DNA of 64,000 nucleotides from Eubacteriaceae bacterium. GTDB taxonomy: Bacteria; Bacillota; Clostridia; Lachnospirales; Lachnospiraceae. The position numbers were made by a program, and so were the translations under genes. Below, piece after piece: positions 1 to 8,464 of this stretch (position 1 is the first letter of the stretch; the number at the start of each line of letters is the position of its first letter). The stretch is from the NCBI GenBank assembly GCA_910575665.1, contig CAJTFB010000010.1, positions 1 through 64,000 on the forward strand, given 5' to 3'. The notes below the pieces were generated by a model. That model was given only the letters and a program-made list of their open reading frames with translations, ran no database searches and was not told the origin of the DNA.

Positions 1-162
1 GTCCAGGAAAGGAAGCCGATATACCGATTGCTCCATCATTATAGCAGTTTAAGCAACAAGATGGGTAATTCCTTACTGGCTGTAAGGGATATTAACCATA
101 AATATATTGTAGTAGAAAGGGGATTTGGTGTTTGGAAATCTTTTGAACATCATACAAGATAA
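1..162 (+). CDS. C-terminal tail of an unidentified protein (5' end outside window)
   Basis: Frame 1 is open from the first base and stops with TAA at 160-162, giving a 53-residue tail that ends in GVWKSFEHHTR. I do not recognise the family. The tail is basic and aromatic-rich, with no repeat or membrane segment. Its AT content matches the next three genes and it overlaps the likely start of the thymidylate-synthase-like gene, so it probably belongs to the same operon. The alternative is that the frame is open by chance, which is possible at this length but less likely given the close packing with the next gene. Confidence 0.5.
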   Translation, partial: VQERKPIYRLLHHYSSLSNKMGNSLLAVRDINHKYIVVERGFGVWKSFEHHTR

Positions 163-1240
163 GATGATTATTATTTCTGGAAAAAATGAATACGAATTTT
201 ACGAAAATTTGAAATTAAATTTAAACGAAGGTAATATTGTTTGTAGTAATAATCATGAGTATTTTTGCAAATATTCTGTTTTATTGAATTTCTCTGGTAA
301 ACGTAAATTATTATTTCATAATAAGAAATTAGGAAGTAACTATTTAGCTATGCTTTTGGAATTTTTAATGGTAATTGGAAATTTTGGAAAAGAAAATATA
401 GATAGATTAAAAGTAATAAAAAACTTTTATCCAAGAAATTATTTGTTGAATTTGGATTCTTTCGAACTTCGGGATGGGGAAAGAATATTTGATTGGCATG
501 GAATCAATCAATTGAAAAGAATCGTTGATATTTTGAAAAAAGAGAAGCAGACATCCAGAGGAATCCTTTTCTTTCTTGACGTAAAGGATACAATTAATGT
601 TGAAAGTGAGTATTCACAACCTTGTCAACATTGGTGGCAATTCTTGTATAAAAATAATATGCTTTATATGAATGCTTGTTTTAGATCTTTGAGTTTGGAA
701 GAAGGATTATTTTTAATAAACTATTTTGAATTAAATATGTTTTTGCGTTTGGTGGCAAAGTGGCTAGATGTTGAATGTGGAGATTTAAATGTTTTTGTTG
801 GGCAATTAGTTACTAAAACCGAAAATAGTAATTATATAAAGGAAGCTTTGGAATGTGAAAGTTGGAAAGAAAAAAAAGATGTTAGAATTTCAGATTTAGA
901 AATATCTATCGAATATATGCAAGAAGATGCTAATAACGCTATAAAATTTGTGCAATTGGATTTTAGCTACAAATATAGATACCTGCGTGAGCGTATTCGT
1001 AGCAAATTGATACAAGAGTGGGTTGATTTGTTACATATTGCATATTTGATAAATAATTATAAATATGAGGAGGCTATGAATTTATATAACAGAGTTGAAA
1101 AAGATGAGTTCAAACTTGCATGCGCAACTTCATATCTAAGGTTATTAGAATCTAATAATAAAGAGAACTCTCTATTGATTCAAGAAATCCTTGGAGTAGT
1201 TAAAAAGGATGCAGAAGTTTTTTGGGAAAATATTGGATGA
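128..1240 (+). CDS. Thymidylate-synthase-fold enzyme, divergent (accessory cluster)
   Basis: I place this in the thymidylate synthase superfamily. The segment PCQHWWQF (cysteine codon at 623-625) has the spacing of the family motif P-C-H-x3-Q-F, with the nucleophilic Cys kept and the usual His replaced by Gln. Before it comes a QL-x-RIVDIL helix and an SRG that matches the phosphate-binding SRR; after it comes an FRS segment like the QRS of the family. Known relatives include true ThyA and pyrimidine hydroxymethylases of nucleoside antibiotic pathways; which reaction this one runs cannot be read from sequence. About 370 residues is longer than ThyA (about 264), with an extra C-terminal helical part. 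GTG at 128 has AAGGGG five bases upstream; ATG at 164 is the alternative start. It is AT-rich and followed by a ligase and an epimerase, which points to specialised metabolism or surface glycan modification and not to dTMP supply. Confidence 0.6.
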   Translation: MFGNLLNIIQDKMIIISGKNEYEFYENLKLNLNEGNIVCSNNHEYFCKYSVLLNFSGKRKLLFHNKKLGSNYLAMLLEFLMVIGNFGKENIDRLKVIKNFYPRNYLLNLDSFELRDGERIFDWHGINQLKRIVDILKKEKQTSRGILFFLDVKDTINVESEYSQPCQHWWQFLYKNNMLYMNACFRSLSLEEGLFLINYFELNMFLRLVAKWLDVECGDLNVFVGQLVTKTENSNYIKEALECESWKEKKDVRISDLEISIEYMQEDANNAIKFVQLDFSYKYRYLRERIRSKLIQEWVDLLHIAYLINNYKYEEAMNLYNRVEKDEFKLACATSYLRLLESNNKENSLLIQEILGVVKKDAEVFWENIG

Positions 1241-1287
1241 AGAAAGTACTGTAAATTTTAATTTAAATTAAGAAAGGGAAAATACAT

Positions 1288-2586
1288 ATGCTTACATATT
1301 ATCAAAAAATCAGGTTACAAGAATTATTAAACTATTTGTACGATAATAATCCATTTTATAGAAATAGATTAAAAGAAATAGGCTTTGAGCTTCTTGAAGA
1401 AAATGATTTAGACCAAATCTATTCTAGATTACCTATCATTACTAAAGAAGATATTTCAAACAATTTGTGCCAATATATTGATATATCTTTTAGAGAAAAT
1501 TTTGAAACGGATAAGGAATTTGAAGATTACATTTTTCAACTTACAAACTATAATAACAATTATTGCCGAAGTTATAAAAAAAATAATCGTTGTTGGAGCA
1601 TAGATCTAACTTCTGGTTCAATGGGAATTCCGCTTCCGGTTATAAAGAGTGATCAGGAAAAAATGATTTTTGCCATTAGATTGTTAAAAAATAGAAAAAT
1701 GTATTATTATGATGCAACGATAGAAAACGGATTTTTGCTCGCCCATGAGGTGGATCCATTTATAAGTCAATTTGAGTTTAGAAAAGAAGGATATGATTTT
1801 CGAGAAATAGTAGAGTATTTTTTGAAGAAAAAACCTAAATGGATATTTGCTACAGCAAATACAATAAAGAAAATGACAAAAGCAATAAAGAAGTTTAATT
1901 TAGTAGATCAAGTTGCACAGGTGAAAGTTCGGTTTATAGAAGTTACAAGTGAGAGTCTAACAGAAGTAGAAAAAAAAGAGATAGAGGAAGTGTTTAAAAG
2001 CACCATAGTAGATCAATACGGGAGTCGAGAGTTTTGGAATATCGCATATATGTGTGAATGTAAAGAGATGCATGTTTATGATTCTAATCTTATCGTAGAC
2101 ATATGTGATGAACAGGGACAAGTTTTAGAAATAGGACAAGAAGGAAAAATAGTAGTAACTAGTTTGGTTGACAAATGTACACCATTTGTTAAATATGATT
2201 TGGGAGATAATGCAAAGATTATTAACAAGAAGTGCAAATGTGGTTCAAGTGCCCCCATTTTACAATTAACTAAAATTAGTCCAAGAGAAAAATTGAAACA
2301 CACACCTTATTCAGGAACAAAGGTTTTTAGGAGAGTATTAAAAGCTATATATGCTTCCTTGGGGATAAAATACAGCCGTGTAAAGATTATACAAGATGCA
2401 GATTATCATCTTAGCGTTTTTGTTATGGGATGCGAAAATGAGGAAAAGTTTAAAGAAAAATTTCTTGCTGTTTCAGAAAATATAATCGAAGAGTTGAGTT
2501 ATTTCACTATTGATTTTTTCTTTGGTGCTACATTTGATTCCCAGAAAGATTTTTTGAAAGAACAAGTATTTATTTGTAAAGTATAG
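1288..2586 (+). CDS. Adenylate-forming ligase, phenylacetate-CoA ligase / CapK type
   Basis: This 432-residue protein belongs to the ANL superfamily. The ATP-binding loop TSGSMGIPLP is at about residues 108-117, followed by YGSRE, the adenylation motif YDLGD and a CKCGSSAP cysteine cluster as in PaaK-type ligases. Such enzymes activate a carboxylic acid as the acyl-AMP and pass it to CoA or another acceptor. CapK-like members occur in polysaccharide and natural-product clusters. The substrate cannot be told from sequence. A Shine-Dalgarno AAGAAAGGGA precedes ATG 1288, and the gene lies 47 bp after the thymidylate-synthase-like gene and 31 bp before the epimerase-like gene, so all three are likely co-transcribed. 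Base composition is strikingly AT-rich compared with genes beyond 4 kb. Confidence 0.75.
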   Translation: MLTYYQKIRLQELLNYLYDNNPFYRNRLKEIGFELLEENDLDQIYSRLPIITKEDISNNLCQYIDISFRENFETDKEFEDYIFQLTNYNNNYCRSYKKNNRCWSIDLTSGSMGIPLPVIKSDQEKMIFAIRLLKNRKMYYYDATIENGFLLAHEVDPFISQFEFRKEGYDFREIVEYFLKKKPKWIFATANTIKKMTKAIKKFNLVDQVAQVKVRFIEVTSESLTEVEKKEIEEVFKSTIVDQYGSREFWNIAYMCECKEMHVYDSNLIVDICDEQGQVLEIGQEGKIVVTSLVDKCTPFVKYDLGDNAKIINKKCKCGSSAPILQLTKISPREKLKHTPYSGTKVFRRVLKAIYASLGIKYSRVKIIQDADYHLSVFVMGCENEEKFKEKFLAVSENIIEELSYFTIDFFFGATFDSQKDFLKEQVFICKV

Positions 2587-2617
2587 ACGATACATTAGAA
2601 TAGAGAGGATAATATTT

Positions 2618-3640
2618 ATGGAAAATAAAATAGATAAAATATTAATAACTGGTGGAGCTGGTTTTATAGGGTCACATTTAGCGGAAACAATGTTACAAAG
2701 AGGGATGGAAGTTATCGTTGTTGATAATTTGTCAACGGGTAAGATGGAAAACATTGAGCATTTATTAGTTTATAAAGGATTTAGATTTTATAAGGAGGAT
2801 ATAAGGAACAAAAGCAAATTGAGAGCTATATTTAGTTCAGAATTGCCTTCTATTGTCAGTCATCATGCAGCACAAAAGTCGGTTCCCAAGTCTGTTGAAG
2901 ATCCTAAAATAGATTTTGATATTAATTTGGTAGGCCTAATAAATGTCTTAGATTGTATAATAGAATACGATGTTCGTAATGTGATATATGTATCTTCAGG
3001 TGGTGCACTATCTAAAGAAATTATGTATAACGAGAAGTCCAAAGAAATTGACTTTCCCCAATTGCTTTCCCCATATGCCTTGAGTAAATTTGCAGGGGAA
3101 AAGTATGTAGCTTTTTATTCAAAAAGGTATGGTTTTGATTTTTCCATATTAAGATATGCTAATGTGTATGGTCCTAGGCAAGTACCAGAAGGGGAAAGTG
3201 GAGTTATCCCAATATTTATAAATAACATTTTAGAAGAGAAACCTTCTATTATAATGACCTTTACTGATATGCCAAATGGATGCACAAGAGATTATATTTT
3301 TGTTAGTGATGCGATAACTGCTAATGTTCTTGCAATTGCCAATCCAACAAATTGTGTCGTTAATATAGCGTCAGGTCAAGAAGTATCTGTACGGGAAATA
3401 TATGATTGTATTGAAAATGTATTTGATATAAAAATTCCAATTAGCACAGCGGGACCGCGCAATGGAGATATAAGGAGATCTGTATTAGATGCTTCACTAG
3501 CTGAGTCTTTATTAGGCTGGATCCCAAAAGTAAGCTTGGAGCAGGGAATAATTACTTTAAAAGAGTTTTTGGAGCAAAATAGAGCTGGACATTGTGAATT
3601 AGTTCATGAAGTGTTTGATAATGAATCTTATGGATATTGA
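2618..3640 (+). CDS. NAD-dependent epimerase/dehydratase (extended SDR, NDP-sugar type)
   Basis: A Rossmann fingerprint GGAGFIG at residues 12-18 and the catalytic pair Y153-x3-K157 (PYALSKFAGEKY) identify an extended short-chain dehydrogenase of the UDP-sugar 4-epimerase/dehydratase class. The segment ANVYGPRQ is typical of GalE-like members. Its 340 residues are full length. The enzyme would epimerise or dehydrate a nucleotide sugar in the cytoplasm using bound NAD. It closes the AT-rich three-gene run; the composition changes to about average after its stop. Exact substrate is unknown. Confidence 0.8.
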   Translation: MENKIDKILITGGAGFIGSHLAETMLQRGMEVIVVDNLSTGKMENIEHLLVYKGFRFYKEDIRNKSKLRAIFSSELPSIVSHHAAQKSVPKSVEDPKIDFDINLVGLINVLDCIIEYDVRNVIYVSSGGALSKEIMYNEKSKEIDFPQLLSPYALSKFAGEKYVAFYSKRYGFDFSILRYANVYGPRQVPEGESGVIPIFINNILEEKPSIIMTFTDMPNGCTRDYIFVSDAITANVLAIANPTNCVVNIASGQEVSVREIYDCIENVFDIKIPISTAGPRNGDIRRSVLDASLAESLLGWIPKVSLEQGIITLKEFLEQNRAGHCELVHEVFDNESYGY

Positions 3641-3891
3641 TATAATTTGAAAAAAAGTACTACTTTATTCAAATAAGGGAAATTCGGAATAAACTGATAG
3701 ATTTGTGATTGAAAATGTCTTTTTCTTCATTTTATGTGTAAAAAACCCCTTTTCAGCAAAAAAATTCAAGTTTTTGTTTGGAATGTTATATAATGTTTCC
3801 TGAACAATATGTAAAGGAAAAATGCATTATTATTCATTGTAAAAATGATTTAAAAAGACTAGAATTTTTTTATAAGGAGAGTTACAAGAAG
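3641..3891 (+). other. AT-rich intergenic region at the edge of the accessory cluster
   Basis: There is no gene here. The stretch contains A/T runs and a TATAAT-like hexamer at about 3789-3794 that could be the -10 of the downstream XRE gene; the matching -35 is poor. No clear terminator follows the epimerase-like gene. Because base composition changes across this interval, it is a plausible boundary of acquired DNA. Confidence 0.4.
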
Positions 3892-4221
3892 ATGAAAGAA
3901 ATAAAGAACAAAGACATTGGGTATCGAATTATGGAGCTTCGTCTTGATCGGGGATATTCCAGAGAACGGCTGGCAGAAAGAGCAGGAATCTCTTCCAAAT
4001 TCCTGTTTGAAATTGAGCGTAATGAAAAAGGATTTTCTGCAAATACATTGATAAATCTGGCAGAAGCTTTGGATGTAAGTGCTGATTATATCATGACGGG
4101 ACATGGAAGTACCAAGTTTGATGAAGGGATTGCAGAGGCATTGGAAAAGTTTGAACCGAGCATTTTAGAAAAGGTAGAAGATTTGCTGAAGCTTGCATAC
4201 GAGATTGCTCACTGTAACTAA
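3892..4221 (+). CDS. XRE-family HTH transcriptional regulator (paralogue of the gene at 16.1 kb)
   Basis: This 109-residue protein has an N-terminal Cro/C1-type helix-turn-helix: RIMELRLDRGYSRERLAERAG, then SSKFLFEIERNEKGFS, then ADYIMTG. A C-terminal acidic helix, FEPSILEKVEDLLKLAYEI, may dimerise. The start chosen is ATG 3892 behind AAGGAG; an upstream TTG at 3778 extends the frame but has no Shine-Dalgarno and no match in the paralogue. It closely resembles the regulator at 16099-16431 over its whole length, including the spacing of the Shine-Dalgarno. Target genes are unknown; the adjoining GH43 gene is one candidate. Confidence 0.85.
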   Translation: MKEIKNKDIGYRIMELRLDRGYSRERLAERAGISSKFLFEIERNEKGFSANTLINLAEALDVSADYIMTGHGSTKFDEGIAEALEKFEPSILEKVEDLLKLAYEIAHCN

Positions 4222-4254
4222 AGTGGATTATAATCACATACTATGATTATAAAG

Positions 4255-4283
4255 CGCTTATCTTTTTGGAGATAGGCGTTTTT
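4255..4283 (+). terminator. Rho-independent terminator after XRE gene
   Basis: The arms CGCTTATCT and AGATAGGCG pair with one G-U, followed by a run of Ts. It lies 34 bp after the regulator stop and isolates it from the GH43 gene. Confidence 0.8.
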
Positions 4284-4550
4284 AAATGGAGGATGTCCAG
4301 AACACAGGCAAAGGAGTGAGTAAAGGAGGCGTTGGAAATAATTTAAAACTCAGACTAGCCATTTCACCCAGAATTTGGTACAATGAATCTACCGGTTATG
4401 CTGCTAAATGTAATGCTGAATTTGTCAAAAAACAGAGAAAGGGGGAACGTAGATTAATCACGTATCAAATTCGGTTTTACATTTAAGTAAGAAGCAATAA
4501 ATTTTGCATAAACCAAATGGGGATTTACAAATTATGGAAAGGAAGGTATC
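4284..4550 (+). other. Leader region of the GH43 gene, no supported gene
   Basis: A 66-codon open frame (4286-4486) lies here but has no family resemblance, so I do not call it. A weak promoter-like pair (TTGCAT and TACAAA, about 16 bp apart, near 4505-4532) sits just before the GH43 Shine-Dalgarno AAGGAAGG. No convincing cre site or riboswitch was seen. Confidence 0.3.
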
Positions 4551-7088
4551 ATGACGAAACAAATCAAATCAAAATTGTATGTGGTGGGTATGCTGATCAT
4601 CTTGGGGATGATCGCTACACTGACGAGGTTTGACGAGACCTTTGCTGCCGATAAGTTGGTAAGTGGTTCTGTGAGAAGTTCTTCAAACAACAATCCGATT
4701 ATGGATCATAAGTTTGCAGCAGATCCTTTTGCCATGACTTACAACGGAAGAGTGTATGTTTATATGACCAATGACAGCGAATGCTATGACCGCACGAACA
4801 AAGATGGGAGCGGCAATCCGACAACTGCTAATAAGTATAGTACCATTTCGACGCTTACCGTTTCATCTTCCAGCGATTTGGTGAACTGGGTTGATCATGG
4901 GGAGATCAATGTGGCCAATATTACATCATGGGCGAGAAATTCCTGGGCGCCATCTGTGTGTTGCAAGCGTATCAATGGCAAGGACAAGTTTTTCCTATAC
5001 TTCGCTGACAATGGCAACGGTATCGGTGTTCTGCAGGCGGATTCGCCGATTGGACCATTTACTGAGCCGCCGACAGGAAGCCATCTGATCCGCAGAGGAT
5101 CCCAGGCTGCCGAGGGAGTGGAGTGGTTATTTGATCCAGCTGTGCTGGTTGACGATGACGGAACGGGATATCTGTATTATGGAGGAGGCATACCAGGAGG
5201 TGATAATGCTTCCCAATATCAGAAAAACTATCCTGGAACTGCTAGAGTGGTACGTCTGGCAGATAATATGGTTCAGCTTGCAGGAAATGCGGTGACGATC
5301 AATGCGCCGGGTCTCTTTGAGGACTCTGGAATACATAAGAAGAACGGAAAATATTACTATACGTATTGTTCTAATTTCTCAAATAACCTTTCGACGACGG
5401 GCAATGGAAACATATGCGCTATGGAAAGCAATAGCCCGATGGGACCATTTACCTATGTTGGAATCGTGCATGAAAACCCTTATACATATTTTAGAATTGG
5501 TGGAAATAATCATCATGCCTTTTTTGAGTTTAATGGAAGCACCTATCTGACATACCATGCACAGACATTGACCAAAGCGTTGGCATTCCCAGATCATTGT
5601 CAGGGGTACCGCTCGACGCATATGGATAAGGTTTCCTATGATTCCAATGGACATATCAAAATGGTCAAGGGAACCTATCAGGGCGTGTCACAGACGAGAA
5701 ATCTCGATCCTTACGTGCGGAATGAGGCGGAGACCATTGGCTGGAGCAAGGGTCTGAGAACTAGTATGACCTGGCAGCCAGGTTCCTTTATCCAATCCTC
5801 CAATATGAAAGTTTCCCATATTCATAACGGGGACTGGCTGGCTGTATCTGACGTCGACCTGAAGACGGGGCTGAAATCGATCGCGATAGGTGCCCAGCCT
5901 GTAAATGGCGGCGGAAAAGTAGAGGTAAGGCTGGATAGCCAGTACGGCACCAAACTGGGAGAAGTACAGATCTCCGGCAGTTCAACAGCATGGAAGGAAT
6001 ATACCGCTTCCCTTTCAACAGCGACAGGTGTACACGATATCTATTTTGTTTTCACAGGTTTATCTTCAGGCGAACTGTTCTATCTGGACTATTGGAAGAT
6101 GTCGAGAACAAACACCACAGTAGATGTGCCCGCACCATCCGGGGACGAGCTTGTAAAAAATGGAACCATCGAGGATGGTATGACGAACTGGAGCAGTTTA
6201 TATGGCTGCAATCTGAGCTTGGGATATGTGACGGTGCACTCGGGAAAACTTTCCCTCAAAGCATCCGGCAGGAAAATGACGTCCGCCGGGGCAGTGCAGG
6301 ATATGACAGGTCGTCTTGAGAAAGGGAAGACCTATCAGGTCAGTGCAGCGGTACGATACAATGTATCAGAAAATCCGGGCGCAACCGGCCAGACGAAGTT
6401 TTTCATGAGCATCATTTACGGGGACGGAAAGATCGAAAATATGGCATCTGTGACAACCGCAGGTGACAAGTGGGCAGTGATCGACGGTAAATATACCGTT
6501 CCAGCGGGGGCTGATCTAAGCAGCGTCAGGGTATTTATCGAGACTGCTTACAAGGCAGATCCTGCTGCTCAGGATCTGGTATCCTTCTTTGTGGATGACG
6601 TATCCATAAAGAAAACGGCGGATCCGACCCAGAGCGGCAGTGGAGTACCATCCGACGGCTGGTATTATATTAAGAATACCAATTCCGGCAAATATCTGCA
6701 GGTGGCAGATAACAAAGGTGGAAACAGTGTAAATGTAGTGATCGGAACAGGCGCCGCATCCGCAAGCCAGAAATGGTATGTTACAAATCTCGGAAACGGA
6801 TACGTGACGTTGAAAAACGGCCTGGGATATATGCTGGATGTAGAATATGGCGCCAACAGCGACGGAGCCAATATTCAGACATATTCAGCAAACGGGGCAG
6901 ATGCCCAGATGTTCAAGATCCAGAAAACATCTACGACAAATATCTTTGGTATAACGACCAAAGTGACAAAGGATACAAAGGGACTTGATGTGTACAACTT
7001 TGGCAAATCCGATGGGACCAATGTATGCCAGTGGCAGTATAATGCAACATCGAACCAGACCTGGAGTTTCGAGGCATGCAGCAAGTAA
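4551..7088 (+). CDS. Secreted GH43 family arabinofuranosidase/xylosidase with CBM6-like, CBM22-like and ricin-type domains
   Basis: This secreted glycoside hydrolase is likely to release arabinose or xylose side groups from arabinoxylan. Residues 1-33 are a signal peptide ending near ETFA. The five-bladed propeller of GH43 spans about 45-380, with the expected acidic triad: D58 in AADPF (base), D195 in LFDPAV (pKa modulator) and E257 in LFEDSG (acid). A CBM6-like module starts at NEAETIGW (about 391-525), then a CBM4/9/22-like module (about 533-690) and a C-terminal ricin-type beta-trefoil (about 700-845) with QKW and QTW repeats. The order GH43-CBM6 resembles Bacillus XynD. No LPXTG or dockerin is visible, so it is probably released. 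It stands alone between two terminators. Confidence 0.88.
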   Translation: MTKQIKSKLYVVGMLIILGMIATLTRFDETFAADKLVSGSVRSSSNNNPIMDHKFAADPFAMTYNGRVYVYMTNDSECYDRTNKDGSGNPTTANKYSTISTLTVSSSSDLVNWVDHGEINVANITSWARNSWAPSVCCKRINGKDKFFLYFADNGNGIGVLQADSPIGPFTEPPTGSHLIRRGSQAAEGVEWLFDPAVLVDDDGTGYLYYGGGIPGGDNASQYQKNYPGTARVVRLADNMVQLAGNAVTINAPGLFEDSGIHKKNGKYYYTYCSNFSNNLSTTGNGNICAMESNSPMGPFTYVGIVHENPYTYFRIGGNNHHAFFEFNGSTYLTYHAQTLTKALAFPDHCQGYRSTHMDKVSYDSNGHIKMVKGTYQGVSQTRNLDPYVRNEAETIGWSKGLRTSMTWQPGSFIQSSNMKVSHIHNGDWLAVSDVDLKTGLKSIAIGAQPVNGGGKVEVRLDSQYGTKLGEVQISGSSTAWKEYTASLSTATGVHDIYFVFTGLSSGELFYLDYWKMSRTNTTVDVPAPSGDELVKNGTIEDGMTNWSSLYGCNLSLGYVTVHSGKLSLKASGRKMTSAGAVQDMTGRLEKGKTYQVSAAVRYNVSENPGATGQTKFFMSIIYGDGKIENMASVTTAGDKWAVIDGKYTVPAGADLSSVRVFIETAYKADPAAQDLVSFFVDDVSIKKTADPTQSGSGVPSDGWYYIKNTNSGKYLQVADNKGGNSVNVVIGTGAASASQKWYVTNLGNGYVTLKNGLGYMLDVEYGANSDGANIQTYSANGADAQMFKIQKTSTTNIFGITTKVTKDTKGLDVYNFGKSDGTNVCQWQYNATSNQTWSFEACSK

Positions 7089-7120
7089 TACAGTTACTGT
7101 GGGCTGAGAATTAAAAAGAA

Positions 7121-7170
7121 AAAAAGCCATGTGCAATAGCGATAGCAATCGCTGACGCGCATGGCTTTTT
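7121..7170 (+). terminator. Strong terminator after the GH43 gene
   Basis: The arms AAAAAGCCATGTGC and GCGCATGGCTTTTT pair almost perfectly around an inner hairpin (GCGATAGCAATCGC). With A and T tracts on both sides it can stop transcription from both directions, separating the GH43 gene from the convergent PadR operon. Confidence 0.9.
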
Positions 7171-7191
7171 AAAATTACATATGAAATCTCA

Positions 7192-7509
7192 TCATTTGGT
7201 TGTAATCGTAGAGGCATCCCATGAACTGGAAAATAAGAAGAGTGCAACACAGATAAGTATCAATATTCCCAAAATGATGAAACAAACCATTACTTTCTTT
7301 GAAATGTCGATACTTGTGGCTTCCACATCACTGACTTCCCCGCAGAATAAATTCTTTATTTCCTCTGAGGAGCTTTCTGGATGATTGCCCCAATAGGCAG
7401 ACATTTCATTGAACAGATTTTTTCTGTAGTTTCTGCCCTCAAAAAAGGGATACTGGGAAAGGGGGTATGCTTGTCTGGCAATCTTTTTCAATTCTTTTTT
7501 CTGGTTCAT
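7192..7509 (-). CDS. Small single-pass membrane protein, DUF6120-like (guess), last gene of PadR operon
   Basis: The product is about 105 residues: a basic, amphipathic cytoplasmic part, then the phrase SSSEEIKNLFCG, then one membrane helix (MVCFIILGILILICVALFLF) and a short tail. It is a diverged relative of the protein at 8023-8457, which has the same plan and a matching CSYDDIVHKFGTP phrase. Both resemble small proteins I recall being filed as DUF6120 beside PadR regulators in Lachnospiraceae; this is from memory and not verified. ATG 7509 is chosen because GGAG lies six bases upstream; ATG 7521 and TTG 7527 are alternatives that would overlap the preceding gene. The function is unknown. 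Confidence 0.6.
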   Translation of the reverse strand: MNQKKELKKIARQAYPLSQYPFFEGRNYRKNLFNEMSAYWGNHPESSSEEIKNLFCGEVSDVEATSIDISKKVMVCFIILGILILICVALFLFSSSWDASTITTK

Positions 7510-7523
7510 AGAAGTCTCCATGG

Positions 7524-8009
7524 TCAACTAAAGGTTCCGTTTTTGCTGCATGTAATCGAAATAGTTTTGCTTTTTATCAATGTTCGACGTCTCACTTTGA
7601 TCGTTCCCGTGGCGGTGCTGCCGGAGTAGGAGTGCTTTTCATCGTATAGGGAATAAGCGGAGTTGTAGATCGACAGCTTTGCTCTGGCATCTGCGCACAC
7701 GGCGCTGAATCCGGTAATGTAGCGGAAGGTTCCCGTTAGGGAATACCGCCAGCAAAGGGAATTGTTGGAATTATAATATTCGAAATGCTTCGTTCTGTCT
7801 ACTGTGGCAGCGATGCTGCTATAAGGGCTGACAGAAAAGGGGGACATAGAGGGTGTTTCCGTTATCGTTTCTACATAATACCCTCCATCAGCGTCTCTGG
7901 TGATGGTTGTTTTGGTCGTAGGCATCGGGGTGGCTGCCGAAGCAGTCGGTGGAATTGTGAGGCAGGCGGTCAGTGTCAGCATAAATAAGCAGGTTAATAT
8001 TCTTTTCAT
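7524..8009 (-). CDS. Secreted protein of unknown function (signal peptide, about 160 aa)
   Basis: ATG 8009 is preceded by AAGGAG nine bases upstream. The N-terminus is a clear signal peptide (KRILTCLFMLTLTACLTIPPTASAA) with cleavage near TASA; the LTAC within it resembles a lipobox, so a lipoprotein is possible. The mature part, about 135 residues, is rich in Ser, Thr and Tyr and looks beta-stranded. It contains the phrases YNSNNSLCWRYSLTG and GSTATGTIKVRRRT. I recall similar exported proteins under DUF6147, unverified. It sits between two related small membrane proteins, in an operon headed by padR. Confidence 0.65.
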   Translation of the reverse strand: MKRILTCLFMLTLTACLTIPPTASAATPMPTTKTTITRDADGGYYVETITETPSMSPFSVSPYSSIAATVDRTKHFEYYNSNNSLCWRYSLTGTFRYITGFSAVCADARAKLSIYNSAYSLYDEKHSYSGSTATGTIKVRRRTLIKSKTISITCSKNGTFS

Positions 8010-8022
8010 TGGTATCATCTCC

Positions 8023-8457
8023 TTAATCAAATGTGTACTCCCCATAAGGAGTAAAATCCGGTGGTGGCGGGCTGGTATCTGTCGTATCCCTTTGGTCCAT
8101 GTATTCTATGTAGTGTCCTTTTGAGTGATCAAAAGAATTTGTGACATAATCGATGGTAAATAGCATGATCGATATCGTTATGAGGACAGAGAACAGGATA
8201 ACAAGCCGGTATAATAGGATACTTCGTTTTTTTAACATATCAGCGGAAGCAAAAGATTCGCGAAGTTCTTTTGGCGTTCCAAATTTATGAACGATATCAT
8301 CATAGGAACAGCCGGGATGAGATTCCACATAACACAAAAGAGCGTCTTCTACATCCAGAAGAAACTGCTTCTTTAGTTTTTTGTCCCCGTAATAAATATG
8401 TTTTGCTTGGCGAAGATATTTTTTAAACACTTTATTATCCAAAATCTGGTCCTCCAT
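8023..8457 (-). CDS. Small membrane protein, DUF6120-like (guess)
   Basis: The 144-residue protein has a basic N-terminal half (KKYLRQAKHIYYGDKKLKK), the phrase CSYDDIVHKFGTPKELRESF and one membrane helix (YRLVILFSVLITISIMLF). A Pro/Asp-rich external tail follows (PPPPDFTPYGEYTFD). The segment before the helix resembles that of membrane proteins paired with PadR regulators, where the soluble part is cytoplasmic. It begins seven bases after the padR stop. The start is ATG 8457, with GTG 8460 directly before it as an alternative. It is related to the smaller protein at 7192-7509. The role is unknown; an export or envelope-sensing partner of the secreted protein is an inference. Confidence 0.65.
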   Translation of the reverse strand: MEDQILDNKVFKKYLRQAKHIYYGDKKLKKQFLLDVEDALLCYVESHPGCSYDDIVHKFGTPKELRESFASADMLKKRSILLYRLVILFSVLITISIMLFTIDYVTNSFDHSKGHYIEYMDQRDTTDTSPPPPDFTPYGEYTFD

Positions 8458-8464
8458 CACAATA

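Noticed and set aside
4251-4264. cre-like AAAGCGCTTATC
   Set aside because: Only the core matches the catabolite-response consensus and the bases are explained by the terminator stem.
4286-4486. 66-codon open frame before the GH43 gene
   Set aside because: No family resemblance and it lies in the leader between a terminator and a secreted enzyme; composition fits chance.
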